Positions 43,143 through 52,445 of a DNA stretch of 64,000 bases are shown in pieces (position 1 is the stretch's first letter; each line of letters begins with the position of its first letter). The notes beneath the pieces were generated by a model, which saw only the letters and a list, made by a program, of their open reading frames with translations, was not told the DNA's origin and did no database searches. This DNA comes from Prado023 sp963818445. GTDB lineage: Bacteria; Actinomycetota; Actinomycetes; S36-B12; CAIYMF01. Location: positions 1-64,000 of the forward strand of contig CAWFSG010000007.1 of assembly GCA_963818445.1 (NCBI GenBank), in the 5' to 3' direction. A program made the position numbers and the translations under genes.

Positions 43143-44975
43143 ATGGCCCAGACCGCCGGATCCTTGAGCACGCCCCTGCCGCCCCACGCCGACAACCTCG
43201 GTCGGGCCATCCTCGATCGCGTCGCTGCGAGCCCGGACAAGCGTGCCTTCATGTCTCCCGGCCCCGCCGATGACTGGTCCGTGAGCTTGACCTGGCGCGA
43301 GTCCGGTGACGAGATGATCAAGCTCGGTGCCGGCCTGCTCGCCCTCGGGCTCGAGCTCGAGGACCGGGTCGCCATCGCCAGCAGCACGCGCACCGAGTGG
43401 ATCTTCGGTGACGGCGCCGTGATGCTCGCCGGTGGTGCCAACACCACGATCTACCCGAGCACTGCGGACGACGACTTCGGCTACATCATGGCCGACTCCG
43501 GTGCCCGGTTCCTCATCGCTGAGGACCAGAAGCAGGCCGACAAGGCCCTGCACCAGCGCGACCAGATCCCCGACCTCACCAAGATCATCCTGATCGACGG
43601 CGAGGGCGACGGCGACTTCGTCATCAGCTGGGACCAGCTGCGCCAGCTCGGCGTGGACCACCTGACCAAGAACCCCAAGGCGATCGAGGAGCGTGTGGCG
43701 CAGCTGACCGGCGACTCGCTGGCCACCATGATCTACACCTCGGGCACCACGGGTCGTCCGAAGGGCGTCGAGCTGCCGCACAGCAACTGGGTCTTCATGG
43801 GCGCAAGCATCGAGGCCCTGGACATCCTGCACGAGCCCGACGTGCACTTCCTGTGGCTGCCTCTGTCGCACGTGTTCGGCAAGGTCCTGCTCGCCGGCCA
43901 GTACCAGATCGGCTGGACGACGGCCACCGACGGCCGCGTGCCGAAGATCTCGGAGAACCTGCTGAAGGTGAAGCCGAACGCCATGGCCGGCGTCCCGCGC
44001 ATCTTCGAGAAGATCTACCAGGGCGCGAACTCCCGGACCGAGGCGGCCGGCGGTGCCAAGCTCAAGATCTTCAAGTGGGCGTTCAACACGTCGATGAACG
44101 TCAAGGCCAAGCAGCGGGCGGGCGAGTCGACCGGACCCCTCGCCGGCATCCAGATGGCGATCGCCGACAAGTTGGTCTTCTCGAAGATCCGTGAGGCGAC
44201 CGGCGGCAACATCAAGGTGCTGGTCTCCGGATCCGCTGCGCTCAACGGGGAGGTCGCCCGCTGGTTCGACGCAGCAGGCCTGCCGATCCTCGAGGGCTAC
44301 GGCCTGACCGAGAACACCGCGGCTGCCTGTATCACGCGCCCCGACGACATCGTGTTCGGCACGATCGGCCAGCCCTTCCCGGGCACGGAGGTCAAGATCG
44401 CTGACGATGGCGAGGTGCTCCTGCGCGGTCCGCACATCATGCGCGGCTACCGCAACCTGCCCGAGGTGAACGCCGAGACGCTGCTGGCTGACGGCTGGCT
44501 GGCCACCGGGGACATCGGCGAGCTCGACGACCACGGCCGGTTGAAGATCACCGACCGCAAGAAGGACCTGGTCAAGACCTCGGGAGGCAAGTACATCGCT
44601 CCCGGGCAGATCGCGGCGCAGTTCAAGGCGCTGTCGCCGATCGCCTCGAACCTCGTGGCGATCGCCAACAACCGCAACTTCGCGACGGCGTTGATCTCCC
44701 TGGATCCTGACGCCGTGCAGGCGTTCGCCGCGTCCCACGGCCTTTCCGGGGATTTCGCGACGCTGTCGCAGTCACCGGAGGTGCGGGCCAACCTGCAGGC
44801 GTCGGTGGACCAGCTGAACTCGCAGCTCAACCGCTGGGAGACCATCAAGAAGTTCACCGTCCTCGACCGTGATCTGTCTGAGGATGCCGGCGAGCTCACC
44901 GCCAGCCTGAAGGTGAAGCGCAAGGTCGTCGAGGAGCACTTCGCCGACCAGATCGAGGCGATGTACGCCTCGTAG
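43143..44975 (+). CDS. Long-chain acyl-CoA ligase (AMP-forming), paralogue 2
   Basis: The 610-residue protein matches its neighbours over the full length: MIYTSGTTGRPKG near residue 197, YGLTENTAA, TGDIGELDDHG and DRKKDLVKTSGGKYIAPGQIA. No catalytic motif is lost. It differs most in the N-terminal substrate side and loops. AGAGAGG precedes ATG 43143. Having its own upstream hairpin, promoter-like hexamer and downstream terminator suggests it is controlled separately from the other two copies. Confidence 0.92.
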   Translation: MAQTAGSLSTPLPPHADNLGRAILDRVAASPDKRAFMSPGPADDWSVSLTWRESGDEMIKLGAGLLALGLELEDRVAIASSTRTEWIFGDGAVMLAGGANTTIYPSTADDDFGYIMADSGARFLIAEDQKQADKALHQRDQIPDLTKIILIDGEGDGDFVISWDQLRQLGVDHLTKNPKAIEERVAQLTGDSLATMIYTSGTTGRPKGVELPHSNWVFMGASIEALDILHEPDVHFLWLPLSHVFGKVLLAGQYQIGWTTATDGRVPKISENLLKVKPNAMAGVPRIFEKIYQGANSRTEAAGGAKLKIFKWAFNTSMNVKAKQRAGESTGPLAGIQMAIADKLVFSKIREATGGNIKVLVSGSAALNGEVARWFDAAGLPILEGYGLTENTAAACITRPDDIVFGTIGQPFPGTEVKIADDGEVLLRGPHIMRGYRNLPEVNAETLLADGWLATGDIGELDDHGRLKITDRKKDLVKTSGGKYIAPGQIAAQFKALSPIASNLVAIANNRNFATALISLDPDAVQAFAASHGLSGDFATLSQSPEVRANLQASVDQLNSQLNRWETIKKFTVLDRDLSEDAGELTASLKVKRKVVEEHFADQIEAMYAS

Positions 44976-44984
44976 CCCCGACGT

Positions 44985-45020
44985 CGACGGCCCCCTCGGA
45001 TTCTTCCGTGGGGGCCGTCG
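44985..45020 (+). terminator. Hairpin terminator after ligase paralogue 2
   Basis: CGACGGCCCCC (44985-44995) pairs perfectly with GGGGGCCGTCG (45010-45020). Inside, CGGA pairs with TCCG around a TTCT loop, with one T-T mismatch between the two stems. It starts ten bases after the stop codon. Confidence 0.75.
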
Positions 45021-45133
45021 CGTTCCCGGCACATGACCCGCGCGGCGCCGCCGCGCATCCTTGACGATGCGCCGAAGGTCCGGCACCGTGTGCCCCCCAA
45101 CTCTCCCGTCCCCACACTCCCGAGGTGACCTTC

Positions 45134-46978
45134 ATGGCACAGATGGCCGGCTCCCTGGACGCGACCCTTCCTGCGCACGCTCCCACGATGGCGCGGTCCA
45201 TCCTGGACCGGGTCGCGAAGACCCCGGATCGGCGGGCCTACCAGTACCCCATGCCGGACGGCACCTGGACGGTCATGACCTGGCGGGACGTGGGCGAGGA
45301 GATGACCACGCTCGGGGCCGGGCTGCGTGCGTTGGGGTTGGGTCCCGAGGATCGCGTTGCGATCGCCAGCAACACGCGCGTCGAGTGGGTCCTGGCCGAT
45401 GGGGCGATCACGGTCGCCGGTGGGGCGTGCACGACCCTCTACCCGAGCACGGGCGAGGACGACTTCGGCTACATCCTGGCCGACTCCGGCGCCCGGTGGC
45501 TCTTCGCTGAGGACCAGGCGCAGGCCGACAAGGCCCTGCACCAGCGTGACCGACTTCCTGACCTGGCCGGGATCATCCTGATCGACGGTGACGGTGAAGG
45601 GGACATCGACGGCGACGGCGAGTTCGTCATGAGTTGGGCTCAGCTGCGCCACCGGGGCACAGAGGCATTGGCTGCGGAGCCGGGGATGATCGAGGCCGCG
45701 GCGGCGGCGATCGGGCCGGACTCCCTGGCCACCATCATCTACACGTCCGGGACGACCGGGCGGCCCAAGGGTGTGGAGCTGACGCACAGCAACTGGGTCT
45801 TCCAGGGGGCCAGCATCGAGGCGCTGGACATCATGCACCTCGACGACGTGCACTACATGTGGCTCCCGCTGGCGCACTCGTTCGGCAAGGTGCTGCTCGC
45901 CGCCCAGTACCAGATCGGCCTGGAGACGGCCATCGACGGTCGGATCGACCGGATCGTGGCCAACCTGCCCGTCGTTCGGCCGACGCTCATGGCGGGGGTC
46001 CCACGGATCTTCGAGAAGATCTACCAGGGGGCCAACGCGAAGGCCAGGGCCGGTGGGGGTGCCAAGGCGAAGATCTTCGACTGGGCGTTCAGCATGGCCG
46101 CGGGCGTCAGGGCCACGCAGCGGGCCGGGCAGTCGGCGGGGCCGCTGGCCGGCGCCCAGATGGCGGTCGCCGACAAGCTCGTCTTCTCCAAGATCCGCGA
46201 GCTCACCGGGGGCCGGGTCCGGCTGTTCGTGTCCGGCTCCGCGGCCCTCAACGCCGACGTCGCCCGCTGGTTCGACGCTGCTGGCATGCCCGTCATCGAG
46301 GGTTATGGGCTGACCGAGAACTCCGCGGCCGCCTGCATCGTGCGTCCCGACGACCTCGCCTTCGGGACCGTGGGCAAGCCCTTCCCCGGAACCCAGGTGC
46401 GGATCGCCGAGGACGGTGAGGTCCTGGTGCGTGGTCCGCACGTCATGCGCGGCTACCGCAACCTGCCGGAGGCCAACGCCGAGGCGCTGCTGCCCGACGG
46501 GTGGCTGGCGACCGGGGACATCGGCGTCCTCGACGAGGCCGGCCACCTGCGGATCACCGACCGCAAGAAGGACCTGGTGAAGACCTCGGGGGGCAAGTAC
46601 ATCGCCCCGGGTGCCATCGCCGCCCGGTTCAAGGTGATCTCCACGCTGGCCTCGAACCTCGTGGTCCACGCCAACAACCGCAACTACGCCACGGCCCTGG
46701 TCTCCCTGGATGCGGAGGCGCTGGAGAAGTTCGCTGCCGCGAACGGGCTGTCGGGCGATTTCGCGACGCTGTCGCAGAGCCCGGAGGTCCGCGCCGACGT
46801 CCAGGCGTCGATCGACGAGCTGAACGCGCAGGTGAATCGCTGGGAGACCATCAAGAAGTTCACCATCCTCGACCGCGACCTGTCCGAGGAGGACGGCGAG
46901 CTGACCGCGAGCCTGAAGGTCAAGCGCAAGGTGGTGGAGGAGCATTTCGCCAACCAGATCGAGGCGATGTACGCCTGA
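45134..46978 (+). CDS. Long-chain acyl-CoA ligase (AMP-forming), paralogue 3
   Basis: The third copy (614 residues) retains IIYTSGTTGRPKG near residue 201, YGLTENSAA, TGDIGVLDEAG and DRKKDLVKTSGGKYIAPGAIA. It carries a short Asp/Gly insertion (GDGEGDIDGDGEFV, about residues 155-168) absent from copies 1 and 2. I chose ATG 45134, which follows GAGGTGA by seven bases; GTG 45125 is inside that Shine-Dalgarno. Copy 3 ends convergent to the lipoprotein gene. Confidence 0.92.
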   Translation: MAQMAGSLDATLPAHAPTMARSILDRVAKTPDRRAYQYPMPDGTWTVMTWRDVGEEMTTLGAGLRALGLGPEDRVAIASNTRVEWVLADGAITVAGGACTTLYPSTGEDDFGYILADSGARWLFAEDQAQADKALHQRDRLPDLAGIILIDGDGEGDIDGDGEFVMSWAQLRHRGTEALAAEPGMIEAAAAAIGPDSLATIIYTSGTTGRPKGVELTHSNWVFQGASIEALDIMHLDDVHYMWLPLAHSFGKVLLAAQYQIGLETAIDGRIDRIVANLPVVRPTLMAGVPRIFEKIYQGANAKARAGGGAKAKIFDWAFSMAAGVRATQRAGQSAGPLAGAQMAVADKLVFSKIRELTGGRVRLFVSGSAALNADVARWFDAAGMPVIEGYGLTENSAAACIVRPDDLAFGTVGKPFPGTQVRIAEDGEVLVRGPHVMRGYRNLPEANAEALLPDGWLATGDIGVLDEAGHLRITDRKKDLVKTSGGKYIAPGAIAARFKVISTLASNLVVHANNRNYATALVSLDAEALEKFAAANGLSGDFATLSQSPEVRADVQASIDELNAQVNRWETIKKFTILDRDLSEEDGELTASLKVKRKVVEEHFANQIEAMYA

Positions 46979-46992
46979 GAGGGCGGGCGGCG

Positions 46993-47658
46993 CTACCCGG
47001 ACGGTGACGCGCTACCTGACGGCGTCGTCCGCGCCTTCGCTGGCGAAGGGCTCGCAGTGCCGGTCGCGGGGGGCGTCGCGGTGGCCGACTGACCGGCGGG
47101 TGCCCCGGTGCTGGTCGGAGGTCGACCGCTGATGTCCGAGGTCCCGGCGGACTCGGCCGAGCCACGTACGGTCAGGACCAGGTTCGGCTGGCCGTCGTCC
47201 TCGCCGAGCACCACGTAGATGGCGAAGGCCGGTGCAGCGAAGCTGTACAGGCCCGTGTTGGTCTCGGCGGCCCCCACGTACTCGGCGATGGGCACGTACT
47301 CGCGCCGCCGAAGCTCGGCGACGACAGGTTCGGCCATGTCCAGGGCGGTTCCGCTGTCCGTGGTGAACGTCGCCGTCCACGTGCGCCGCGGGGGTGAGCC
47401 GATCGCATAGGCGGTGACCACTTCGGCGCCCTTCGGCAGGGGCATGTCGGGCCAGTCGGCAGGCAGGGGGGCACCCGTGAGATCCCATTCCTTGGCCAGC
47501 TCGACGGACCTATCGAACGCCGCGGTGGTCTTCGTGGCGGTGGGCGACGGGGATCCGATCGTGGGACGGGCCTGGGGCTGCCCCTGCGCGCAGCCGCCCA
47601 GCAGGAGGAGGCCGGCGCACAGCGCCAGCACCGTCCTCGTGGTCCCCGGCCTCCCCAT
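46993..47658 (-). CDS. Predicted lipoprotein
   Basis: The N-terminus has a basic start, a hydrophobic core and the lipobox LLGGC (Cys about residue 23), so it is probably lipid-anchored outside the membrane. The mature part has one compact domain (about 45-170) without a family I recognise and a long Thr/Ser/Pro/Ala-rich C-terminal tail. TAGCGT (minus, 47665-47670) lies six bases before ATG 47658, so the message is likely leaderless; it is divergent from hemW. Confidence 0.75.
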   Translation of the reverse strand: MGRPGTTRTVLALCAGLLLLGGCAQGQPQARPTIGSPSPTATKTTAAFDRSVELAKEWDLTGAPLPADWPDMPLPKGAEVVTAYAIGSPPRRTWTATFTTDSGTALDMAEPVVAELRRREYVPIAEYVGAAETNTGLYSFAAPAFAIYVVLGEDDGQPNLVLTVRGSAESAGTSDISGRPPTSTGAPAGQSATATPPATGTASPSPAKARTTPSGSASPSG

Positions 47659-47716
47659 GGGTCCACGCTAACCCGTGTGGGCCGGTGCCCCGGTCACATG
47701 CGGGACAATCAGGGTC

Positions 47717-48964
47717 ATGCCCAGCCAGCCGACCGGTGAGGTCCCGCCCCTCGACGGGTCCCTGCCCGAGGCGTCGGCCAGTGCGTGGGGCGGGCAGGAC
47801 TTCGGGTTCTACGTCCACGTGCCGTTCTGCGCCTCACGGTGCGGCTACTGCGACTTCAACACCTACACCGCCCCCGAGTTGGCCGGCTCGAGCGGGGTGG
47901 ATCGGTCCACGTTCGCCGAGCACCTGGCTGATGAGGTGGGCCTCGCGCGGCACGTGCTCGGGGATCGGGGTGTGCCGGTGCGCACCGTGTTCGTCGGCGG
48001 GGGCACCCCGACCCTGCTGGCCCCGGACGCCCTGGGCTCGGTCCTGCGCCGGATCGACTCCGAGTTCGGCCTCGCGCCCGGGGCCGAGGTGACCCTCGAG
48101 GCCAACCCCGATTCCGTCGGCCCGACGTCACTGGCCCGGTTGCGCGAACTGGGCTTCACCCGGATCTCGTTCGGCATGCAGAGCGCCGTGCCGCACGTGC
48201 TGGCCGTCCTGGATCGCACGCACACCCCCGGTGGTGCGCTCCGGGCGGTCGCCGACGCCAGAGACGCCGGCTTCGAGCAGATCAGCCTCGACCTGATCTA
48301 CGGCACGCCGGGGGAGTCCCTGGCCGACTGGCAGTCGACGGTGGACGCGGCACTGTCGGCCCAGGTCGGGCACATCTCGGCCTACGCCCTGATCGTCGAG
48401 CCGGGCACCCGGTTGGCCGCGGCGGTCCGGCGCGGGTCCATCGAGGCACCCGACGACGACCTCATGGCCGACATGTACGACCTTGCCGACGAGGCGTTCT
48501 CGGCGGCAGGGCTGCCCTGGTACGAGCTGTCCAACTGGGCGAAGCCGGGCCAGGAGTGCCGGCACAACGTCGCCTACTGGCGCGGCGACGACTGGTGGGG
48601 GGTCGGTCCGGGGGCGCACAGCCACGTGGCCGGGACCCGCTGGTGGAACGTGAAGCATCCGGCGGCCTACGTCGAGCGGCTGCGTGCGGGCCAGTCCCCG
48701 GCCATCGGTCGGGAGGTGCTCGACGCCGACACCCGTGCGACCGAGGAGATCCTGCTCGGAGTCCGGATGGCCGAGGGGCTGCGGGTGGCCGGTCTCACGG
48801 CTGCGCAGCGGGGCGAACTGGACCTGCTGGTGTCCGATGGCTTGGGGGAGGTGGTCGACGGAGGCTGGTTGGGGGTGCCGGCCTTTGCAGGAGGGGGGAG
48901 TTTCGTCCTGACCCGGCGGGGTCGGCTGCTCGCCGATCTCGTGGCTCGGCGGCTCCTGGCCTGA
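47717..48964 (+). CDS. hemW: HemW, radical SAM haem chaperone (HemN-like)
   Basis: The radical SAM motif C-x3-C-x2-C is in FCASRCGYCDF near residue 40, followed by FVGGGTPTLL, GMQSAVPHVL and the HemW-type C-terminal domain with NVAYWRGDDWWGVGPGAHS. HemW-type proteins, often annotated as coproporphyrinogen dehydrogenase, bind haem rather than act in its synthesis. The product is 415 residues. ATG 47717 follows GACAAT (47704-47709) by seven bases. Confidence 0.92.
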   Translation: MPSQPTGEVPPLDGSLPEASASAWGGQDFGFYVHVPFCASRCGYCDFNTYTAPELAGSSGVDRSTFAEHLADEVGLARHVLGDRGVPVRTVFVGGGTPTLLAPDALGSVLRRIDSEFGLAPGAEVTLEANPDSVGPTSLARLRELGFTRISFGMQSAVPHVLAVLDRTHTPGGALRAVADARDAGFEQISLDLIYGTPGESLADWQSTVDAALSAQVGHISAYALIVEPGTRLAAAVRRGSIEAPDDDLMADMYDLADEAFSAAGLPWYELSNWAKPGQECRHNVAYWRGDDWWGVGPGAHSHVAGTRWWNVKHPAAYVERLRAGQSPAIGREVLDADTRATEEILLGVRMAEGLRVAGLTAAQRGELDLLVSDGLGEVVDGGWLGVPAFAGGGSFVLTRRGRLLADLVARRLLA

Positions 48965-49031
48965 TCGCCTTGAGACTGCGGCGCGCCACGCGGGACCCGG
49001 ACCCAGGTCTCACGGCCCCCGACCCGCGAGG

Positions 49032-49706
49032 TCAGCTACTCCCGGAGCCGGCGAGGCCGATGATGAGGGCGACGACGAGCGCCACGACGAACAAGGCGAT
49101 GCTGACGACGCCGAGGGTGCGGCCGGTGTTCGTGTTCCCCCGGCCTGCGGGATCCATGATGCCGGCGTCGATCTCGGCCAGGTCCTTGTTGGCCATGATG
49201 ATCGTCACGATGCCCAGGACGAGCCCGATGCAGCCGCAGCTCAGGACGATGCTTGCGATACCCAACGTCAGCAGCAGCCCGCCCCGGTGCGGCTTCAGGC
49301 CTGCGGCGGCGCCGTACGCGGCACCCGGGCCGGGCGGGAACGCCGGCGGGTAGGCGCCGAGGGGTGGGGCCATCGGAGTCCCACCGGGGGCAGGCGGGGG
49401 TGACGGGTAGGCGATGGGCGGTGGTGGCGGATAGCCCGCAGGCCCGGCTGCCGGTGGCGGGGGCGGCGGGGGCTGGTACGCAGGAGGCGGTTCCGCAGCG
49501 GGAGGAGGAGGTGGCTGGTGGGCCTGGGGCGGTTCGTAGGCCGGGGGCGGTGCGGCCGCAGCCGGTGCCTCGAACGCCGGGGGTTCCTCGGGCGGTGCGG
49601 AGGGGGCCTCGAATGCGGGGGCCACAGGTTCGGGCACCTCCTCCGGCGGCGGGGTCAGAGCTCCGCCGAGGGGCTCCTCAGGTGGGTCAACGGGGGGCTG
49701 GGTCAT
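49032..49706 (-). CDS. DUF4190-like proline-rich membrane protein
   Basis: About 135 N-terminal residues are almost all Pro/Ala/Glu/Tyr. Two hydrophobic helices then follow (about 145-170 and 198-220) around a short loop, ANKDLAEIDAGIMDPAGRGNT, the pattern of DUF4190 proteins. A GGAAGGAG Shine-Dalgarno is upstream of ATG 49706, and TAGCCT (minus, 49743-49748) is a probable -10. Function is unknown. Confidence 0.75.
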   Translation of the reverse strand: MTQPPVDPPEEPLGGALTPPPEEVPEPVAPAFEAPSAPPEEPPAFEAPAAAAPPPAYEPPQAHQPPPPPAAEPPPAYQPPPPPPPAAGPAGYPPPPPIAYPSPPPAPGGTPMAPPLGAYPPAFPPGPGAAYGAAAGLKPHRGGLLLTLGIASIVLSCGCIGLVLGIVTIIMANKDLAEIDAGIMDPAGRGNTNTGRTLGVVSIALFVVALVVALIIGLAGSGSS

Positions 49707-49827
49707 TCCGGGATGCTCCTTCCAGAAGGTGTTCCGACTGGCAGGCTAGACCCCGCACGTCCGCTATGGCCGCAATTGCGGCGGGCGGATCCCGAGGTGG
49801 ACCCCGCGCACCAGGCACCTCCAGGGC

Positions 49828-50676
49828 TCAGCCCTGCGGTTGGCTCACGAGGTCGATGGCCTCCTCCACTCGGGCCAGCAGTGCCGGCTCGAGGTCGGCG
49901 TAGGTGCGCACCGATCCGAGGATGCGTCGCCACGCGGCGGGCTCGTCGGCGGGCCATCCCAGTGCGGCGCAGATCCCGGCCTTCCAGGGTGTGCCCCGCG
50001 GGATCGTGGGCCAGGCGTCGATCCCCACCGCTGTGGGGCGAACCGCCTGCCACACATCGACGTACGGGTGTCCGAGCACCGCGACATGGGGCGCCCACCG
50101 CCCGGTCACCTCGTCGGCGATCCGAGTCTCCTTCGTCCCGGGCACGAGGTGGTCGACGAGGACCACCAGTCGGCGGTGCGGGCCGGGGTCGAACTCGGAG
50201 ACGAGGGTGACGAGGTCGTCGATGCCGCCCATCGGCTCGACCACGATTCCGAGCTCGCGCAGGTCCGCGCCCCACACCTTCTCGACCAGTTCGGCGTCGT
50301 GGGTGCCCTCGACCCAGATCCTCGAGGCCTGCGCGACCTTCGCGGCGCTGCGGGGCGCGGCGAGCGAGCCCGAGGCTGTCCGGGCAGGGGCGCTCGGGCG
50401 GGTGGGCGCTGCGCCCGTGGGGCGGGTGAGCGTCACAGTGCGGCCCTCGAGCAGGAAGGCGGCCGGCTCGGCAGGGAACAGCCGGCGGCTGCCGTGCCGG
50501 TCCTCGAGAGCCACCGACCATCCGACCGTCGTCTTCTCCCACCCGACGATCGCACCGCACCACCCGCTCGACGCGCACTCGACGACGAGGCCGGGATCGC
50601 CGACCACCGCGGCCACACGAGGTGCCCGGGAGTGCCGCCCAGCGGCCAGGACGTCGGAGCCATAGCGATCCTGCAC
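49828..50676 (-). CDS. DUF3097 family protein
   Basis: The predicted 282-residue cytoplasmic protein begins QDRYGSDVLA and contains EGTHDAELVEKVWGADLRELGIVVEPMGG, LVVLVDHLVPGTKE and HPYVDVWQAV, which I recognise as the actinobacterial DUF3097 family with a Toprim-like look. Its role is not known. GTG 50676 lies seven bases after TAGGGT (minus, 50684-50689), so I prefer it over longer in-frame starts. The gene stands between DUF4190 and Fe-ADH genes. Confidence 0.8.
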   Translation of the reverse strand: MQDRYGSDVLAAGRHSRAPRVAAVVGDPGLVVECASSGWCGAIVGWEKTTVGWSVALEDRHGSRRLFPAEPAAFLLEGRTVTLTRPTGAAPTRPSAPARTASGSLAAPRSAAKVAQASRIWVEGTHDAELVEKVWGADLRELGIVVEPMGGIDDLVTLVSEFDPGPHRRLVVLVDHLVPGTKETRIADEVTGRWAPHVAVLGHPYVDVWQAVRPTAVGIDAWPTIPRGTPWKAGICAALGWPADEPAAWRRILGSVRTYADLEPALLARVEEAIDLVSQPQG

Positions 50677-50815
50677 GCCGGCGACCCTATCCCGGGGGTG
50701 CGTCGGCTCGGCCCCGCGACGGCGTGGCGATTGCGTTGCGTTCGCTGCGCCCGACACGGACCCGCGTTGCACCTCGGACGCGGAGTCGTCGCAACTGCAC
50801 CGCAATTCGCGCAGG

Positions 50816-51961
50816 CTACAGGGCGGCTCGGAACACCTCGGACAGTTCCTCGGTGGTGAGTACGACCGGGTTGCCCGCCATGCTGCTGGCTCGGGCTGCC
50901 TTGGCCACGACCTCGTCTGTGTCCCGGTCGGTGAGTCCGTAGGCCGACAGCATCGGGATCTCGAACAGGGCGCACGTGTGCTCGATCCAGTGCAGGCCGT
51001 CCTCGGGTGCGGCATCCGGGACGCCGGTCAGGCAGGCGGCGATCTGCGCGAACCGCCCCATCAGTCGGTCGTCGGCGTGCTCCAGGTTGGCCGCGCACAC
51101 CGGGCCGAGCAGTGCGGCGCAGATGGCTCCGTGCGGTGCGTCGGTCATCCCCCCGATCACGCCGGCGAACCCGTGCACGGCGCCGAGCTTGGCGTTGGCC
51201 AGCGAGAGCCCGCCCATCAGGCTGCACAGCGACATGTCGGTCCGCGCGGCCAGGTCGGCGCCGTCGAAGTACGCGCCGACGAGGCTGCGGCCGGCGGCCA
51301 TCATGCCCATCCGCGCCCAACAGTCGGTCATCCGGTTGGCCCGGTGCGAGACGTAGGGCTCCAGGCACTGTGTGAGGGCGTCCATCCCGGACGCTGCTGT
51401 GACGGCCGGGGGGCAGTCGAGGGTCAGCTCCGGGTCGATGATCGCGTGACTGGGGATCATCAGCGGATGCCGCAGGCTGGCCTTGACCCCGTGCTCGGGC
51501 ACGGACAGCACGGCGTTGGCCGTCACCTCGGCGCCGGTCCCGGATGTCGTCGGGACTGCGACCAGCGGCAGCGGCGCCCGGGTGATCGGCTGGCCGCGGC
51601 CGACGACCTCGATGTAGTCCATCGGGTCCCCGCCGTTGCCCAGGAGCATCGCGGTCGCCTTGGCCAGGTCGATCGGGCTGCCGCCACCGATCGCCACGAC
51701 GACGTCGGCATCCAGCGCCCGACCGGCCGCCGTCGCCGCCCGGGCGTCGTCCACCGTCGGCTCGTTGGCGACCGTGACCACGTCCAGGGCGTCAGCGCCG
51801 GCGCGCAGGGGCGCGAGCAGGTGCTCCGCCCGGGCCGGGGTGCCGCCGGTGATGACCAGGACCCGGGACCCGCGCCCGGCCACGATGGTGGGCAGGTCGG
51901 CGGCACGGCCGGTGCCGAAGGAGATCCGTGGCGGCAGGGAAAGGTCGAAGGACGTGCTCAC
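50816..51961 (-). CDS. Iron-containing alcohol dehydrogenase family protein
   Basis: The 381-residue protein has the NAD-binding GGGSPID, VPTTSGTGAEVT and the metal-side HG-x-H-type motif AVHGFAGVIGGMTDAPHG near residue 255. In the first metal motif, MDALTQCLEPYVS, the usual His is Gln; such variants exist in other subfamilies. Its substrate could be a lactaldehyde, a maleylacetate-type compound or another small carbonyl. GTG 51961 overlaps the stop of the ABM-domain gene (GTGA), so the two are one operon and probably one pathway. Confidence 0.88.
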   Translation of the reverse strand: MSTSFDLSLPPRISFGTGRAADLPTIVAGRGSRVLVITGGTPARAEHLLAPLRAGADALDVVTVANEPTVDDARAATAAGRALDADVVVAIGGGSPIDLAKATAMLLGNGGDPMDYIEVVGRGQPITRAPLPLVAVPTTSGTGAEVTANAVLSVPEHGVKASLRHPLMIPSHAIIDPELTLDCPPAVTAASGMDALTQCLEPYVSHRANRMTDCWARMGMMAAGRSLVGAYFDGADLAARTDMSLCSLMGGLSLANAKLGAVHGFAGVIGGMTDAPHGAICAALLGPVCAANLEHADDRLMGRFAQIAACLTGVPDAAPEDGLHWIEHTCALFEIPMLSAYGLTDRDTDEVVAKAARASSMAGNPVVLTTEELSEVFRAAL

Positions 51962-52281
51962 GGGGCCGGCGTCGACCAGCGGTCGTCCTCGGCCGGGAAC
52001 TCCGCCGAGAACTTCGTCGAGGCGCGCGGGACGGCCATCATGGGGGCGACGGTGTCGCGCCAGGTCGCGTAGTGCGCGGTCTCCTTGTGGGCGGCAGCGC
52101 CAGCCTCGTCGCGGTACACCTCGACGAGCACGACGTGCGCGGGGTCGGCGAGGTCGGTGATCACGTCGAAGCGCAGCACGCCCGACTCCTCGAGCGAGGC
52201 AGTGGCGTTCGCCCGGGTGGCGGTCAGGAAGGCCGGTACCTGGTCGGGCACGACGTGGACATGGACGTGGACGATGAGCAC
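51958..52281 (-). CDS. ABM-domain (YgiN-like) small monooxygenase-like protein
   Basis: The 107-residue protein has the ferredoxin-like ABM pattern: VHVHVVPDQVPAFLTATRANA, SGVLRFDVITD, HVVLVEVYRDEAGAAAHKETAHYATW. ABM proteins are small dimeric cofactor-free monooxygenases or their relatives. GTG 52281 follows a CACAAT hexamer (minus, 52288-52293) by six bases. It overlaps the Fe-ADH gene. A shared role in oxidation and reduction of a small quinone or aldehyde is inference. Confidence 0.8.
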   Translation of the reverse strand: MLIVHVHVHVVPDQVPAFLTATRANATASLEESGVLRFDVITDLADPAHVVLVEVYRDEAGAAAHKETAHYATWRDTVAPMMAVPRASTKFSAEFPAEDDRWSTPAP

Positions 52282-52445
52282 CCCCCGATTGTGGCGGCCC
52301 ACGACCACCCAACGCCCGCCGACGACCGCCCCCAGCACGCAGACCCTCCGCTGGGGTTCACCCCCTCCGCGCCCGACGGGAGGCTCTGTACCGCTACGGA
52401 GGGTGTGCGGTCGGGTCGGGCCGGACGGCGTGGTCCGGCGTAGGA
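52282..52445 (+). promoter_or_regulatory. Divergent promoter region ABM gene / hrcA
   Basis: The minus-strand -10 CACAAT (52288-52293) serves the ABM-Fe-ADH operon. On the plus strand TAGGAT (52441-52446) is the probable hrcA -10, directly adjoining the CIRCE-like operator. In between are CCTCCG/CGGAGG inverted words with no clear role. Confidence 0.5.

Noticed and set aside
44447..46945. 832-residue minus-strand open frame over ligase paralogues 2 and 3
   Set aside because: It is the shadow of two strongly conserved plus-strand ligases.
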